Shown: positions 39,460 to 48,148, numbered from the stretch's first letter. The stretch is DNA of 64,000 nt from CAYGLV01 sp964351025 (GCA_964351025.1 CAYGLV010000004.1:1-64000); one strand, 5' to 3'. The notes: generated by a model from the sequence alone, not told the origin. Made by a program: numbers and translations.

Positions 39460-40919
39460 GCTATGCCTCCTATCGCCAGATACTTGAGCTCGAGCCACTC
39501 GTCGATGCCGTAGCTCGACCCTTCGCGGCCGATACCGGACTCCTTGACGCCGCCGAAGGGTGCCACCTCGGTCGAGATGAGGCCCGTGTTGATGCCGACG
39601 ATGCCGTACTCGAGCGCCTCGGCGACGCGCCAGACTCGGGCCAGGCTCCTGCTGTAGAAGTAGGCCGAGAGCCCGTAGGGCGTGTCGTTGGCGATCCGCA
39701 CCGCCTCCTCCTCGGTCGCGAAGCGGTTGATCCCGGCGACCGGGCCGAACGTCTCCTCGCAGCTCATCGCCGCGTCGAACGTGACGCCGGCGAGAACGGA
39801 GGGCGTGAAGAAGGTGCCGCCGAGGGAGTGCCGCCCGCCGCCGGCGACCAGCTCGGCCCCGCGCTCGAGCGCGTCGGCGACGTGGCGCTCGACCTTGGCG
39901 AGCGCGGGCTCGTCGATCAGCGGGCCGACGTTGACGTCGGGAGCGAACCCGTCGGCGACCTTCAGCTTCGCCACGGCGTCCGTGAAGCGAGACACGAACT
40001 CGTCGTAGACCCCGTCCTGGGCCAGGATCCGGTTCGCGCTGATGCAGGTCTGACCGGAGTTGCGGAACTTGCAGATCATCGCCCCGGCAACCGCCTCGTC
40101 GAGGTCGGCGTCGTCGAAGACGAGGAACGGCGCGTTGCCACCGAGCTCGAGCGAGATCTTCTTCACCTGGCCGGCGCACTGGGCCATCAGCAGCTTGCCG
40201 ACCTCCGTCGAGCCGGTGAAGCCGAGCTTGCGCACGAGGGGATTGGAGGTCATCTCCGTGCCGATCGCGGGCGCGCCCGGGCCGTCCGTCGTGACGATCG
40301 AGAAGACCCCCGGCGGCATCCCGGCCTCCTCGGCGAGCTTGGCCACGGCGAGCGCCGAAAGGGGCGTCTGCTCGGCCGGCTTCAGCACCATCGTGCAGCC
40401 CGCCGCGAGCGCGGGAGCCGACTTGCGCGTCGGCATCGCCGAGGGGAAGTTCCACGGCGTGATGCCGGCGGTGACGCCGATCGGCTCCTTCAGAACGACG
40501 ATCCGGCGGTCGCGGGTCGGTGCGGGGATCGTGTCGCCGTAAACCCGCTTGCCCTCCTCACCGAACCACTCGTAGAACGAGGCGGCGTAGGCGACCTCGA
40601 CGCGCGACTCGGCAAGCGGCTTCCCCTGCTCGAGCGTCAGCAGCGTCGCCAGCTCCTCGCTGCGCTCGAGCATCAGATCGGCAAGCCGGCGCAGGATCGC
40701 CGCGCGCTCCTTCGCGGTGCGCGCACGCCAGTCCGGGAGGGCGCGCTGCGCCGCCTCGAGCGCCCGCCGCGTCTCGGCCGCGCCCATCCGCGGCACGCGG
40801 GCAAGCTCCTCGCCGGTGGCCGGGTTGACCACGGGGAACGTGTCGCCGTCGTCGGCATCGACCCAGCGGCCGTCCACGTAGGCCTGCTGCAGCAGGAGCT
40901 CGCTCTCGACCGCGGTCAT
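39456..40919 (-). CDS. Aldehyde dehydrogenase (succinate-semialdehyde dehydrogenase-like)
   Basis: A 487-residue NAD(P)-dependent ALDH: ITPWNFPSAMPTRKSAPALA, LGFTGSTEVGKLLM, the catalytic Glu in SLELGGNAPFLV, the catalytic Cys in NSGQTCISANR, and EETFGPVAGI. The order and the FxxWFGEEGKRVYGDTIP segment resemble GabD-type enzymes. The ATG lies seven bases after a minus-strand -10 box that overlaps the divergent promoter (40927-40934). Operon: ALDH, NIPSNAP, SDR. Confidence 0.92.
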   Translation of the reverse strand: MTAVESELLLQQAYVDGRWVDADDGDTFPVVNPATGEELARVPRMGAAETRRALEAAQRALPDWRARTAKERAAILRRLADLMLERSEELATLLTLEQGKPLAESRVEVAYAASFYEWFGEEGKRVYGDTIPAPTRDRRIVVLKEPIGVTAGITPWNFPSAMPTRKSAPALAAGCTMVLKPAEQTPLSALAVAKLAEEAGMPPGVFSIVTTDGPGAPAIGTEMTSNPLVRKLGFTGSTEVGKLLMAQCAGQVKKISLELGGNAPFLVFDDADLDEAVAGAMICKFRNSGQTCISANRILAQDGVYDEFVSRFTDAVAKLKVADGFAPDVNVGPLIDEPALAKVERHVADALERGAELVAGGGRHSLGGTFFTPSVLAGVTFDAAMSCEETFGPVAGINRFATEEEAVRIANDTPYGLSAYFYSRSLARVWRVAEALEYGIVGINTGLISTEVAPFGGVKESGIGREGSSYGIDEWLELKYLAIGGIA

Positions 40920-40926
40920 GCAGGAG

Positions 40927-40934
40927 AGGATAAT
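40927..40934. promoter_or_regulatory. Overlapping divergent -10 boxes (bidirectional promoter)
   Basis: In the 21-base gap between ATG 40919 (minus) and GTG 40941 (plus), TATCCT on the minus strand (40932-40927) and GATAAT on the plus strand (40929-40934) share four bases. They stand seven and six bases from their start codons. Confidence 0.5.
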
Positions 40935-40940
40935 CGCCCC

Positions 40941-41291
40941 GTGGAGCCGCAGTTCGTCCGATTGGATCAGGTGCGCGCTTTCGAGCTCGCCGCGGGGGTG
41001 ACCGGGCGGCCGCTCTTCGGCGAGGGGGCGATGCTCAACCTGATCGAGTTCGAGCCCGGTTCCACCGTGCCGCTGCACAGCCACGAGCACGAGCAGCTCG
41101 GGATCGTGCTGCGCGGCATGCAGGCGCTCGTCGTGGACGGCGTCGCGCACGAGCTGGGACCGCTCGAGGGCTACGTGCTTCCCGGCGGCGTGCCGCACTC
41201 GGCCTACTGCGGGCCCGAGGGCTCGCTTGTGCTCGACATCTTCCGCCCGGTGCGCGAGGACTACCGCGAGCGCTGGGAGGCCGAGGCGTAG
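40941..41291 (+). CDS. Small cupin protein
   Basis: A 116-residue protein with LIEFEPGSTVPLHSHEHEQLGIVLRG (metal-ligand His-x-His...Glu) and GYVLPGGVPHSAYCGPEG, the two cupin motifs. The GTG at 40941 is chosen because GATAAT is six bases upstream. It is divergent from the aldehyde dehydrogenase operon and may share its control. Its end is three bases from the end of the convergent alcohol dehydrogenase gene. Confidence 0.8.
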   Translation: MEPQFVRLDQVRAFELAAGVTGRPLFGEGAMLNLIEFEPGSTVPLHSHEHEQLGIVLRGMQALVVDGVAHELGPLEGYVLPGGVPHSAYCGPEGSLVLDIFRPVREDYRERWEAEA

Positions 41292-41294
41292 GAG

Positions 41295-42389
41295 CTACGG
41301 CGTCACGAGCACGCGGCCGGGCGAGCCCGCGGCCGTCGCCGCGAATGCCTCGTTGACCTCGTCGAGCGGGTAGGTCGGCCCGAGCAGCTCCTTCAGCTGC
41401 AGGCGGCCGGCGCGCACATGCTCGAGCAGGATCGGGAGCGCCACCGCCGGGTCCTCCGAGCCGTACATCGTCCCGGTCAGGAACTTCTCCCGGCGGATGA
41501 ACTCGCCGGGGTCGAGGTCGAGTCGCAGACCGGTCGCCGAGAGGCCGACGATCACAGCCGTGCCGGCGCTGCGCGTGAAACGGAGAGCGGTCGCGCTCGT
41601 CGAGGGGTCACCGACCGCGTCGAAGGCGTAATCGGCCCCGTCCGGCAGGATCCCCTTCAGCGCTTCTTTCAGATCGTCCGGCGCGACCGCGTGCGTCGCG
41701 CCGAGCGAGAGCGCCTGCTTGCGCCGGCCCTCGAAGGGATCGACCGCGACGATAACTTCGGCCCCGGCGATGCGTGCCCCCTGGACGACGAACTGACCGA
41801 CGCCGCCGGCGCCGACGACGAGCACCGACGCGCCAGAGGTGACGCGCGCGGCGAACAGCACCGCGCCGACGCCCGTGAGCGCCGCGCAGCCGAGCAGCGC
41901 CGCCTCCTGCAGCGGCACCGCGCCGCCGGTCGGAAGCGCAACCTTCGAGGAGACGACAACGCGCTCGGCCAGGCAGCCGGTCGCCGTGCCGCGGTAGACG
42001 GTCTCGCCGTTGAGCGACATCCCCGTCGTTCCGTCCACGAGCGTCCCGCCCCCGATCGCCCGGTGCAGCGGCACGCAGGCCGCTGGGCGGCCGCGCCGGC
42101 AGTCGGCGCACTCACCGCAGGACGGCGCCCACGAGAGCACCACCTCGTCGCCGGGGGCGAGCCCGGAGACAGCGCTCCCGACCGCTTCGATCACGCCTGC
42201 TCCCTCGTGGCCGAGCACCATCGGGGTCGGCCGCTGCCACTCGCCCCTGAACTGATGCAGATCGGTGCCGCAGATCCCGACCGCGGCCATGGAGACGACG
42301 ACGTCGTGCGGGCCGGGCTCCTCCAGCTCGAGCTCGACGACCTCGATCGGCTCGCCGACTTGCCGGAAGATCCCGGCCCGGGTCTTCAT
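41295..42389 (-). CDS. Zinc-dependent alcohol dehydrogenase (MDR family)
   Basis: A 364-residue class III-like ADH. Catalytic zinc ligands are in GICGTDLHQ and LGHEGAGVIE, and the structural zinc site is the four-cysteine run CGECADCRRGRPAAC. NAD binding is by VLVVGAGGVGQFVVQGAR. It follows the isochorismatase-like gene by two bases and probably oxidises an alcohol in the same pathway. No mycothiol- or glutathione-specific feature was recognised. Confidence 0.9.
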   Translation of the reverse strand: MKTRAGIFRQVGEPIEVVELELEEPGPHDVVVSMAAVGICGTDLHQFRGEWQRPTPMVLGHEGAGVIEAVGSAVSGLAPGDEVVLSWAPSCGECADCRRGRPAACVPLHRAIGGGTLVDGTTGMSLNGETVYRGTATGCLAERVVVSSKVALPTGGAVPLQEAALLGCAALTGVGAVLFAARVTSGASVLVVGAGGVGQFVVQGARIAGAEVIVAVDPFEGRRKQALSLGATHAVAPDDLKEALKGILPDGADYAFDAVGDPSTSATALRFTRSAGTAVIVGLSATGLRLDLDPGEFIRREKFLTGTMYGSEDPAVALPILLEHVRAGRLQLKELLGPTYPLDEVNEAFAATAAGSPGRVLVTP

Positions 42390-42391
42390 TC

Positions 42392-43009
42392 CTAGCCTCC
42401 CAACGCCGCGATCACCGTCGCGCCGTCGGTCACCGTCGAGACGTTCTGGAGCGCGTAGTTGATCGACGCGTTGTGCCAGTCGGCGCTCATCGTCGAGCAG
42501 CAGTCCTCCGGCACGACCATGACGTAGCCCTTGTCGGCACCCGTGCGGGCCGTGTGCTCGATCGACATGTTCGTCCAGGCGCCGGTGACGATGATCGTGT
42601 CGCGGCCGAGCCCGGCGAGCAGCGTCTCGAGCCTCGTCCCCTGCCAGCCGCTCATCCTCATCTTCTCCACGACGTGGTCGCCGGCCTGCGGCTCGAGCCC
42701 GTCGGCGGGCGCGGCGCCCCAGGAGCCGCGGACGAGCGCGCCCGAGTCCTTGACCCCGTTGAAGAGCGGCGCGTTCAGCTTCAGACCGGGCGCGCCCTCC
42801 TCGACGATGTACCAGACATGGATCACGGCGACGCCCTGCTTGCGAGCCGCGGCCGCGAGCTTCTTCACGTTCTCGACGACGTTCTGCTCCTTCGCGTGCC
42901 CGGGTGAGCCGGATTCGGCGAAGGCGCCGCCCTCGATGATCACGTCGTTCTGCAGGTCCTGGATCAGCAGCGCGGTGCGCCTGGGGTCCAGCTTCAACTG
43001 GTCGTTCAT
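42392..43009 (-). CDS. Isochorismatase-like hydrolase lacking the usual cysteine
   Basis: A 205-residue cysteine-hydrolase fold protein. Asp18 (ALLIQDLQND) and Lys116 (VVEKMRMSG) of the Asp-Lys-Cys triad are present. The position normally occupied by Cys in T-N-x-C-V-E is Ser149 in TGAWTNMSIEHTAR. It is therefore either a serine variant, a non-cysteine (EntB/PhzD-like) enzyme or a catalytically altered amidohydrolase. AGGAGGACAG precedes the ATG. Operon neighbours are SMP-30 and alcohol dehydrogenase genes. Confidence 0.82.
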   Translation of the reverse strand: MNDQLKLDPRRTALLIQDLQNDVIIEGGAFAESGSPGHAKEQNVVENVKKLAAAARKQGVAVIHVWYIVEEGAPGLKLNAPLFNGVKDSGALVRGSWGAAPADGLEPQAGDHVVEKMRMSGWQGTRLETLLAGLGRDTIIVTGAWTNMSIEHTARTGADKGYVMVVPEDCCSTMSADWHNASINYALQNVSTVTDGATVIAALGG

Positions 43010-43018
43010 TCTGTCCTC

Positions 43019-43933
43019 CTAGCGCATGTAGGGCTCGCGGCGCGGGCCGACCTTGGTGCGGATCGTGTAGAGCGATGACGTGCTGGGCAGGAAGAGCGTG
43101 CGCCAGTCGTCGCCGCCCCAGGTGAGATTGCCGACGTTCTCCGGCACCTCGATCGTGCCGAGGTGCTCGCCGGCGGCGCTGATCACCCAGACGCCGCCCG
43201 GGCCCGTGACCCAGATGTTGCCGTGCTCGTCGCACTTCATCCCGTCGGGGATGCCCTCCTCGATCACGCCGCTGCCGATGCCGGCGAACCACATGCGGTC
43301 GTTCGAGAGCGAGCCGTCGGCGTTGACGTCGAAGACTCTGATGTGGGCCCGAGGCGTGTCGTTGATGTACAGCAGGCTCTCGCCGGGCGAGAAGCAGAGC
43401 CCGTTCGGCTGCTCGAACTCGTCCTTGCCGACGACCAGCTGCGGCTCCCCGCCGCCGGGCGGGATCCGGAAGACGCCTTGCCAGCCGAGCTCGCGCTCGC
43501 GCTCTTCGCCGAAGCCCGGCATCCGCCCGTACCACGGGTCGGAGAAGTAGATCGAGCCGTCTGAGCGGACGGTGACGTCGTTCGGGCTGTTCAGCTCCTT
43601 GCCCTCGAAGTGCGAGGCGAGCGTCTCACGCGTCCCGTCCGGGCGCTCGCGGACGAGCGAGCTCGTCGTGTGCTCGCAGACGAGCAGATTGAGGTCGGCA
43701 TCGTAGGCCATGCCGTTGCACTTGTTGGAGGGGTCGCGCACGACCTCGACCCCGTTCTGCGGATCCCAGCGGCGCCGCTTGTCTCCCGGCATGTCGCTGA
43801 ACAGGAGGTAGCCGCCTGTCGGATGCCAGATCGGCCCCTCGGTGAAGGTGAAGCCGGTCGCCACCTGCTCGACCCCCGAGCCCTCTTCCAGCAGCTCGTA
43901 GATCGCCGGCGACTTGGCCGCGATTCCCGGCAC
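43019..43933 (-). CDS. SMP-30/gluconolactonase family hydrolase
   Basis: A 304-residue six-bladed beta-propeller lactonase: FTFTEGPIWHPTGGYLLFSDM (metal Glu), NKCNGMAYDADLNLLVCEH, SPNDVTVRSDGSIYFSDPWYG (metal Asn/Asp) and IPDGMKCDEHGNIWV (metal Asp). GGGGGC stands before the GTG start. It opens lactones in sugar- or aromatic-acid pathways. The 111-base gap upstream (43934-44044) shows no gene or obvious promoter boxes that I can support. Confidence 0.88.
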   Translation of the reverse strand: MPGIAAKSPAIYELLEEGSGVEQVATGFTFTEGPIWHPTGGYLLFSDMPGDKRRRWDPQNGVEVVRDPSNKCNGMAYDADLNLLVCEHTTSSLVRERPDGTRETLASHFEGKELNSPNDVTVRSDGSIYFSDPWYGRMPGFGEERERELGWQGVFRIPPGGGEPQLVVGKDEFEQPNGLCFSPGESLLYINDTPRAHIRVFDVNADGSLSNDRMWFAGIGSGVIEEGIPDGMKCDEHGNIWVTGPGGVWVISAAGEHLGTIEVPENVGNLTWGGDDWRTLFLPSTSSLYTIRTKVGPRREPYMR

Positions 43934-44044
43934 GTTTGCCCCCTCTCGTTGGGTACGAGAGCGACGCTAACACGGTCCGAGGGCCGCGAGTAGGCGGGAA
44001 GAGCACAGCGAACCGAGAGGACCCGCCTATCGGGCAGGCGGCGC

Positions 44045-44785
44045 TCAGTCGACTTCGACGTGGATCCGCTGCTTCGCGGTGCGCAGAGGGCCGCCCTCGC
44101 GGCGCGCGCGGACGGCGAGGATCTCCGAGAGGATCGAAAGCGCGGTCTCCTCCTGCGTGTCGGCGCCGATGTCGAGGCCGCAGGGGCCGACGATGCGGCC
44201 GAGCTGCTCCTCGCTCGCCCCGGCCTCGAGCAGCCGCTCGCGGCGGCGCTCCTGGTTGCGGCGAGAGCCGAGCGCGCCGATGTAGAAGGCCTCGGTCTCG
44301 AGCGCGCCGAGCAGCGCGGGCTCGTCGAACTTGTCGTCGTGGGTGAGGACGACGATCGCCGTCGAGTGATCGGGCGCCACCTGCGCGAAGGCCTCCTCCG
44401 GCCAGGCGACGATCAGCTCGACGCAGGACGGCATCCGCTCCCGGGTCGCGAACTTGGCGCGCGCGTCGGCAACGATCGTGTGCCAGCCCAGCAGATTCGC
44501 GGCGCGGCAGAGCGCCTCGGCGGTGTCAACCGCCCCGTACACGAGCAGGCGCGGCGGCGGCCCGTACCACTCGGCGAAGACCCTCAGCCCAGCCACCTCG
44601 AGCTGCCGGTTGCGGCCGCGACGGATGACCTCGTCGGCGTACCCCGCCAGCACCGCAGGGCCGTTCCCGAGGGTCTCACCGTCTTCGAGCACGAGTAGCT
44701 TCGCTCCGAGGGGCTCGCCCTCGATCACGGTGAAGAGCACACCGCGCCCACCCGAGTCGGCGAGCCGTGCAAGCCGTTCGATCAC
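44045..44785 (-). CDS. XdhC-family protein, C-terminal (Rossmann) half
   Basis: A 246-residue protein covering the second part of XdhC/CoxI-type factors: the RLLVYGAVDTAEALCRAANLLGW nucleotide-binding fold, VLTHDDKFDEPALLGALE, YIGALGSRRNQERRRERLLE, and GLDIGADTQEETALSILSEI. XdhC proteins insert the sulfurated molybdenum cofactor into hydroxylases. The N-terminal half is the upstream gene (44782-45093), joined by a GTGA overlap, so the usual single protein is split into two. Confidence 0.85.
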   Translation of the reverse strand: MIERLARLADSGGRGVLFTVIEGEPLGAKLLVLEDGETLGNGPAVLAGYADEVIRRGRNRQLEVAGLRVFAEWYGPPPRLLVYGAVDTAEALCRAANLLGWHTIVADARAKFATRERMPSCVELIVAWPEEAFAQVAPDHSTAIVVLTHDDKFDEPALLGALETEAFYIGALGSRRNQERRRERLLEAGASEEQLGRIVGPCGLDIGADTQEETALSILSEILAVRARREGGPLRTAKQRIHVEVD

Positions 44786-45093
44786 TCGACCCGCTCCAGG
44801 AAGACGTCGATCTCGCCCCCGCAGGGGAGGCCGACGGCCCACGCCTCGTCGTCGGAGAACCCGTACGAGACGAGCTTCGGCTTGCCGGTAGCGAGCACTT
44901 CCTGCGCGTTCTCGTAGACGTCGCTCTCGACGCAGCCGCCGGAGACCGAGCCGCACATCTTCCCGGACTCGGAGACGGCGAGGCTCGTCCCGACCGGCCG
45001 CGGCGCCGAGCGGCGCGTGGCGACGACGGTGGCGACGACGACCTGCTCGCCCGCCTCGCGCCAGCGTTCCACTTCGGGCAGGATCTCTTTCAC
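44782..45093 (-). CDS. XdhC-family protein, N-terminal half
   Basis: A 103-residue protein with the XdhC/CoxI N-terminal motifs: ATVVATRRSAPRPVGTSLAV, GSVSGGCVESDVYENA (including the conserved cysteine) and VGLPCGGEIDVFLE. It ends where the Rossmann half begins in the next gene (GTGA). It starts by overlapping the CoxE stop. It is needed for maturation of the molybdenum hydroxylases encoded elsewhere in the window. Confidence 0.88.
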   Translation of the reverse strand: MKEILPEVERWREAGEQVVVATVVATRRSAPRPVGTSLAVSESGKMCGSVSGGCVESDVYENAQEVLATGKPKLVSYGFSDDEAWAVGLPCGGEIDVFLERVE

Positions 45094-46226
45094 GCGGCGT
45101 GCCTCCTTTCGATGCCGGCGAGCACGGTCGCCAGCTCCTCGAGACTCCTGAGATTATGCCCGGGCAGGAAGCGGTCGACGAAGGGCAGGGCAGCCCGCAT
45201 GCCGCCCGCGAGCGGCTGGTACTCCGGGTTGCCCTTCAGCGGGTTGACCCAGACGACGGCGTAGGCGGCACGAGCGAGCCGCGCCATCTCGCGTCCGACA
45301 AGGTCGGGATCCTCACGCTCCCAGCCGTCGGAGACGACCACCGTCACGGCGCCGCGCGAAAGGGCCCGTCGCCCGTACTCGTCGTTGAAGGCCTTCAGGC
45401 AGGCGCCGATGCGGGTTCCGGAGCCCCAGTCCACGACGCTCGCCGAGGCCTTCGCAAACGCGTCTTCGGGGTCTCGGGTGGCGAGCTCCTGGGTGAGCCG
45501 CGAGAGGCGCGTGCCGAACGCGAACGCCTCCACCCCGCGGCCCGTGCCGACGGCCGCGTGCAGGAAGAGGAGGAGCGCGCGCGTGTAGGCCTCCATCGAG
45601 CCGGAGACGTCGCAGAGGACGACGAGCTTGCGCGGTACGTCCTTGCGCGAGCGGAAGGCGCGCTCGACGGGGTCGCCGCCGGTCGCGAGCGAGCGGCGTG
45701 CGAGCCGGCGCAGATCGAGCCGGTCGCCCCGTGGGTCGGGCCGGCGGCGGCGCGAGCGGCGCAGCGGCCGTAGCCGCGCGATGTCGGCTATCAACCGCCG
45801 GGCGCGGGCGAACTCCTCGGGCGTCATCGCCGCGAAGTCCTTCTCGCGCAGCAGCTCGTGGGCGCTCGCACCGAGCTCGAGCGGCTCCTGGTCGCCACCG
45901 TCCTCGTCCGGCGAGAGACCCGCTTCGTTGAGCGGGCTTGCCAGCTTCCGGGACGGCGGCGGCTGCGGCACGGCCCCGCGGCCGGCCGGCTCGACGGGCG
46001 CACGCAGGAACCAGGCCGCGAAGGCTCGGTCGAAGAGGTCGAGCTCGTCGCGGCGGGCCACCAGGGTCTGCCGCAGCGTGAAGTAGACGTCGGGCTGGCT
46101 CGTCAGGTCGACCGCGTCGAGACCGCGGAGCGCGTCCTCGAGCCGCCCCGGACCGACCTCGATCCCGACCTCGCGCAGCACGCGGCCGAAGGTGACGACG
46201 TGACGAACGAGAGCGTCCGCCATCAT
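45090..46226 (-). CDS. CoxE-like VWA-domain protein
   Basis: A 378-residue protein. The N-terminal helical part ends in an Arg-rich linker (RRSRRRRPDPRGDR). A von Willebrand factor A domain follows with MIDAS motif VLCDVSGSMEAYTRAL, the threonine region DWGSGTRIGACL and VVVSDGWEREDP. CoxE works with the MoxR ATPase CoxD in maturing the Mo-Cu or Mo sites of CoxLMS-type enzymes. It directly follows coxD and overlaps the XdhC N-half gene. Confidence 0.9.
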   Translation of the reverse strand: MMADALVRHVVTFGRVLREVGIEVGPGRLEDALRGLDAVDLTSQPDVYFTLRQTLVARRDELDLFDRAFAAWFLRAPVEPAGRGAVPQPPPSRKLASPLNEAGLSPDEDGGDQEPLELGASAHELLREKDFAAMTPEEFARARRLIADIARLRPLRRSRRRRPDPRGDRLDLRRLARRSLATGGDPVERAFRSRKDVPRKLVVLCDVSGSMEAYTRALLLFLHAAVGTGRGVEAFAFGTRLSRLTQELATRDPEDAFAKASASVVDWGSGTRIGACLKAFNDEYGRRALSRGAVTVVVSDGWEREDPDLVGREMARLARAAYAVVWVNPLKGNPEYQPLAGGMRAALPFVDRFLPGHNLRSLEELATVLAGIERRHAA

Positions 46227-47102
46227 CTACCGCCCGGAGCGGGCTTCCTCGACGAGCCGCACGAGCTGGTCGTCGCGGACAGCCTCGAAGTCCTCGCGGT
46301 ACTTGAGCACCGAGCCGAGCGTGGACTCGACCACGTCGGCGTCGAGCTCGGCCTGCCCGAGCGCGGCGAGCGCGTGCGCCCAGTCGATGGTCTCCGCCAC
46401 GCCCGGAGGCTTGGCGAGGTCGAGCGCCCTCAGCCCGCGCACGAAGCGCGCCGCCTGCTCGGCGAGCCGCTCGGGCACGCCCGGGACGCGCAGCTTGACG
46501 ATCGCGATCTCGCGCTCGATCGACGGGTGCCCGATCCAGTGGAAGAGACAGCGGCGCTTGAGCGCGTCGTGCAGCTCGCGCGTCCGGTTCGACGTGAGCA
46601 CGACGGACGGCTTGCGGACGGCCCGGATCGTCCCGATCTCGGGGATCGTGATCTGGAAGTCGGAGAGCACCTCGAGCAGGAAGGCCTCGAACTCCTCGTC
46701 GGCGCGATCGATCTCGTCGATCAGCAGCACGACGGGCTCCTCCGATTCGATTGCCTCGAGCAGCGGGCGCCGGATGAGGAACTCCCGCCCGAAGAGCTCC
46801 TCCTCCGAGACGGTCCCCTCCTGCGCTGCGCGGATGTGGAGGAGCTGGCGCGGGTAGTTCCACTCGTAGACGGCGTGGGCGACATCGAGCCCCTCGTAGC
46901 ACTGGAGCCGGATCAGGCGCGCCCCGCGGGCGCGGGCGAGCGCTTTCGCCGCCTCGGTCTTGCCGACGCCGGCCTCGCCCTCGAGCAGCACCGGCTTTTC
47001 GAGCGCGAGCGAGAGGAAGAGCGCGGTCGAGAGCCCCCGCTCGGGCAGATACGAGGCCTCGCGAAGCGCGCCCTCGAGCTCGTCGATCGTTCGGAACGTC
47101 AC
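46227..47102 (-). CDS. MoxR-type AAA+ ATPase (CoxD-like)
   Basis: A 291-residue AAA+ chaperone: Walker A LLEGEAGVGKTEAAKAL, Walker B VVLLIDEIDRADEEFEAFLLE, sensor 1 SVVLTSNRTRELHDALKRRCLFHW and a lid domain with APG-like helices. It stands immediately before coxE, the usual coxD-coxE pair. The GTG at 47102 is chosen because the -10 box TACGCT lies six bases upstream. Confidence 0.92.
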   Translation of the reverse strand: MTFRTIDELEGALREASYLPERGLSTALFLSLALEKPVLLEGEAGVGKTEAAKALARARGARLIRLQCYEGLDVAHAVYEWNYPRQLLHIRAAQEGTVSEEELFGREFLIRRPLLEAIESEEPVVLLIDEIDRADEEFEAFLLEVLSDFQITIPEIGTIRAVRKPSVVLTSNRTRELHDALKRRCLFHWIGHPSIEREIAIVKLRVPGVPERLAEQAARFVRGLRALDLAKPPGVAETIDWAHALAALGQAELDADVVESTLGSVLKYREDFEAVRDDQLVRLVEEARSGR

Positions 47103-47108
47103 ACCCTC

Positions 47109-47114
47109 AGCGTA
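47109..47114 (-). promoter_or_regulatory. -10 box TACGCT, leaderless-type, for the coxD operon
   Basis: On the minus strand TACGCT is followed by GAGGGT (six bases) and the GTG at 47102. The remaining divergent spacer to 47223 contains the promoter of the lactonase-like gene. Confidence 0.5.
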
Positions 47115-47201
47115 GACGACCGGGGACAAGTCGCAGCAGAAGGGCACGGATTGACCAGCTGGAGGCCTTGAAAAGCGTTGCCGGCCCCGCCTACCCTGCT
47201 C

Positions 47202-47207
47202 TAACCG
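47202..47207 (+). promoter_or_regulatory. -10 box TACCCT of the metallo-beta-lactamase-fold gene
   Basis: TACCCT has a weak TTGCCG 18 bases upstream (47178-47183). Transcription would start near 47214, followed by AAAGGAG as ribosome site before ATG 47224. Confidence 0.4.
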
Positions 47208-47223
47208 TTTGAAAGGAGTAGCC

Positions 47224-48117
47224 ATGGCCTACGAGATCAAGCAGCTCGACCTGATCGACATCGAGTTGGAATCGAGCTTCCTCGTCCTCGCCCGCAACAT
47301 GGGCATCCGCACCCGGGTGAAGACCTGGGGGCACCTCATCCTCGGTGGCGACGACCCGATCCTCGTGGACACGGGCGCGAGCCACCCGGAGATCATGGAG
47401 CGCCTCGGGATGACGGGCATCGTCACCGAGGAGATGACGATGGAGAACCAGCTCGCCCGTTTCGGCCTGAAGCACGACGACGTGCGGTGGATCCTTCACA
47501 CCCATCACCACATCGATCACACGGGGCAGGACGACCGCTTCCCGAAAGCGACGGTGATCACGAACAGGCGCGAGCTCGAATACTCGGCCTCGGGGATCAT
47601 GGGCGGGCAGTATCCGCCCGAGTACGTCAAGCACCACATCGACCGGCTCCACACGCCGGGGGCGCTGCGACTGCTCGACCTCGAGCTCTCCGGACCGGAC
47701 GAGATCTTTCCGGGAATCGTGTGCGAGGCCGCGGGCGGCCACACCGAGGGCTCGATGAACATCAACATCGAGACCGCAGAGGGCGTCGCCTGCATCTGCG
47801 GGGATGTCATCTACGACATCCAGAACCAGGTGATCGACCCGATCTACCAGGTGCTCGACTACGAACCGCAGTCGACGGGGAACCAGGGGACGTCGAAACG
47901 GCAGGAGCGCGCCGCGATCAAGCGTGTCCTGAACTCCGGCGACTTCATCCTGCCGATCCACGACTACCCCGCCCGGGTGGTGAGCCAGCGCGTCGTCTCC
48001 CGCTTCGTCGGCGGGTCGGTGCCGGGCCCGGAGATCCCGGTCGAGCACAGAACCGCCAGCGAGACGAAGGAGATGGGGCTGGGGCGCGAGGAGTTCCGCC
48101 TGCCGCCCGCCCCGTGA
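47224..48117 (+). CDS. Metallo-beta-lactamase-fold hydrolase (AHL-lactonase-like)
   Basis: A 297-residue protein with the metal-binding HTHHHIDHTGQD motif, a later zinc histidine in EAAGGHTEGSMNI and Asp in CICGDVIYDI, and the final histidine in LPIHDYPA. The pattern and the ILVDTGASHPEIM start resemble N-acyl-homoserine lactonase relatives; other lactones or esters are equally possible. GAAAGGAGTA precedes the ATG at 47224. Confidence 0.85.
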   Translation: MAYEIKQLDLIDIELESSFLVLARNMGIRTRVKTWGHLILGGDDPILVDTGASHPEIMERLGMTGIVTEEMTMENQLARFGLKHDDVRWILHTHHHIDHTGQDDRFPKATVITNRRELEYSASGIMGGQYPPEYVKHHIDRLHTPGALRLLDLELSGPDEIFPGIVCEAAGGHTEGSMNINIETAEGVACICGDVIYDIQNQVIDPIYQVLDYEPQSTGNQGTSKRQERAAIKRVLNSGDFILPIHDYPARVVSQRVVSRFVGGSVPGPEIPVEHRTASETKEMGLGREEFRLPPAP

Positions 48118-48148
48118 CATCGCCTCCGATCGAATAGGCTCCCGGCCC

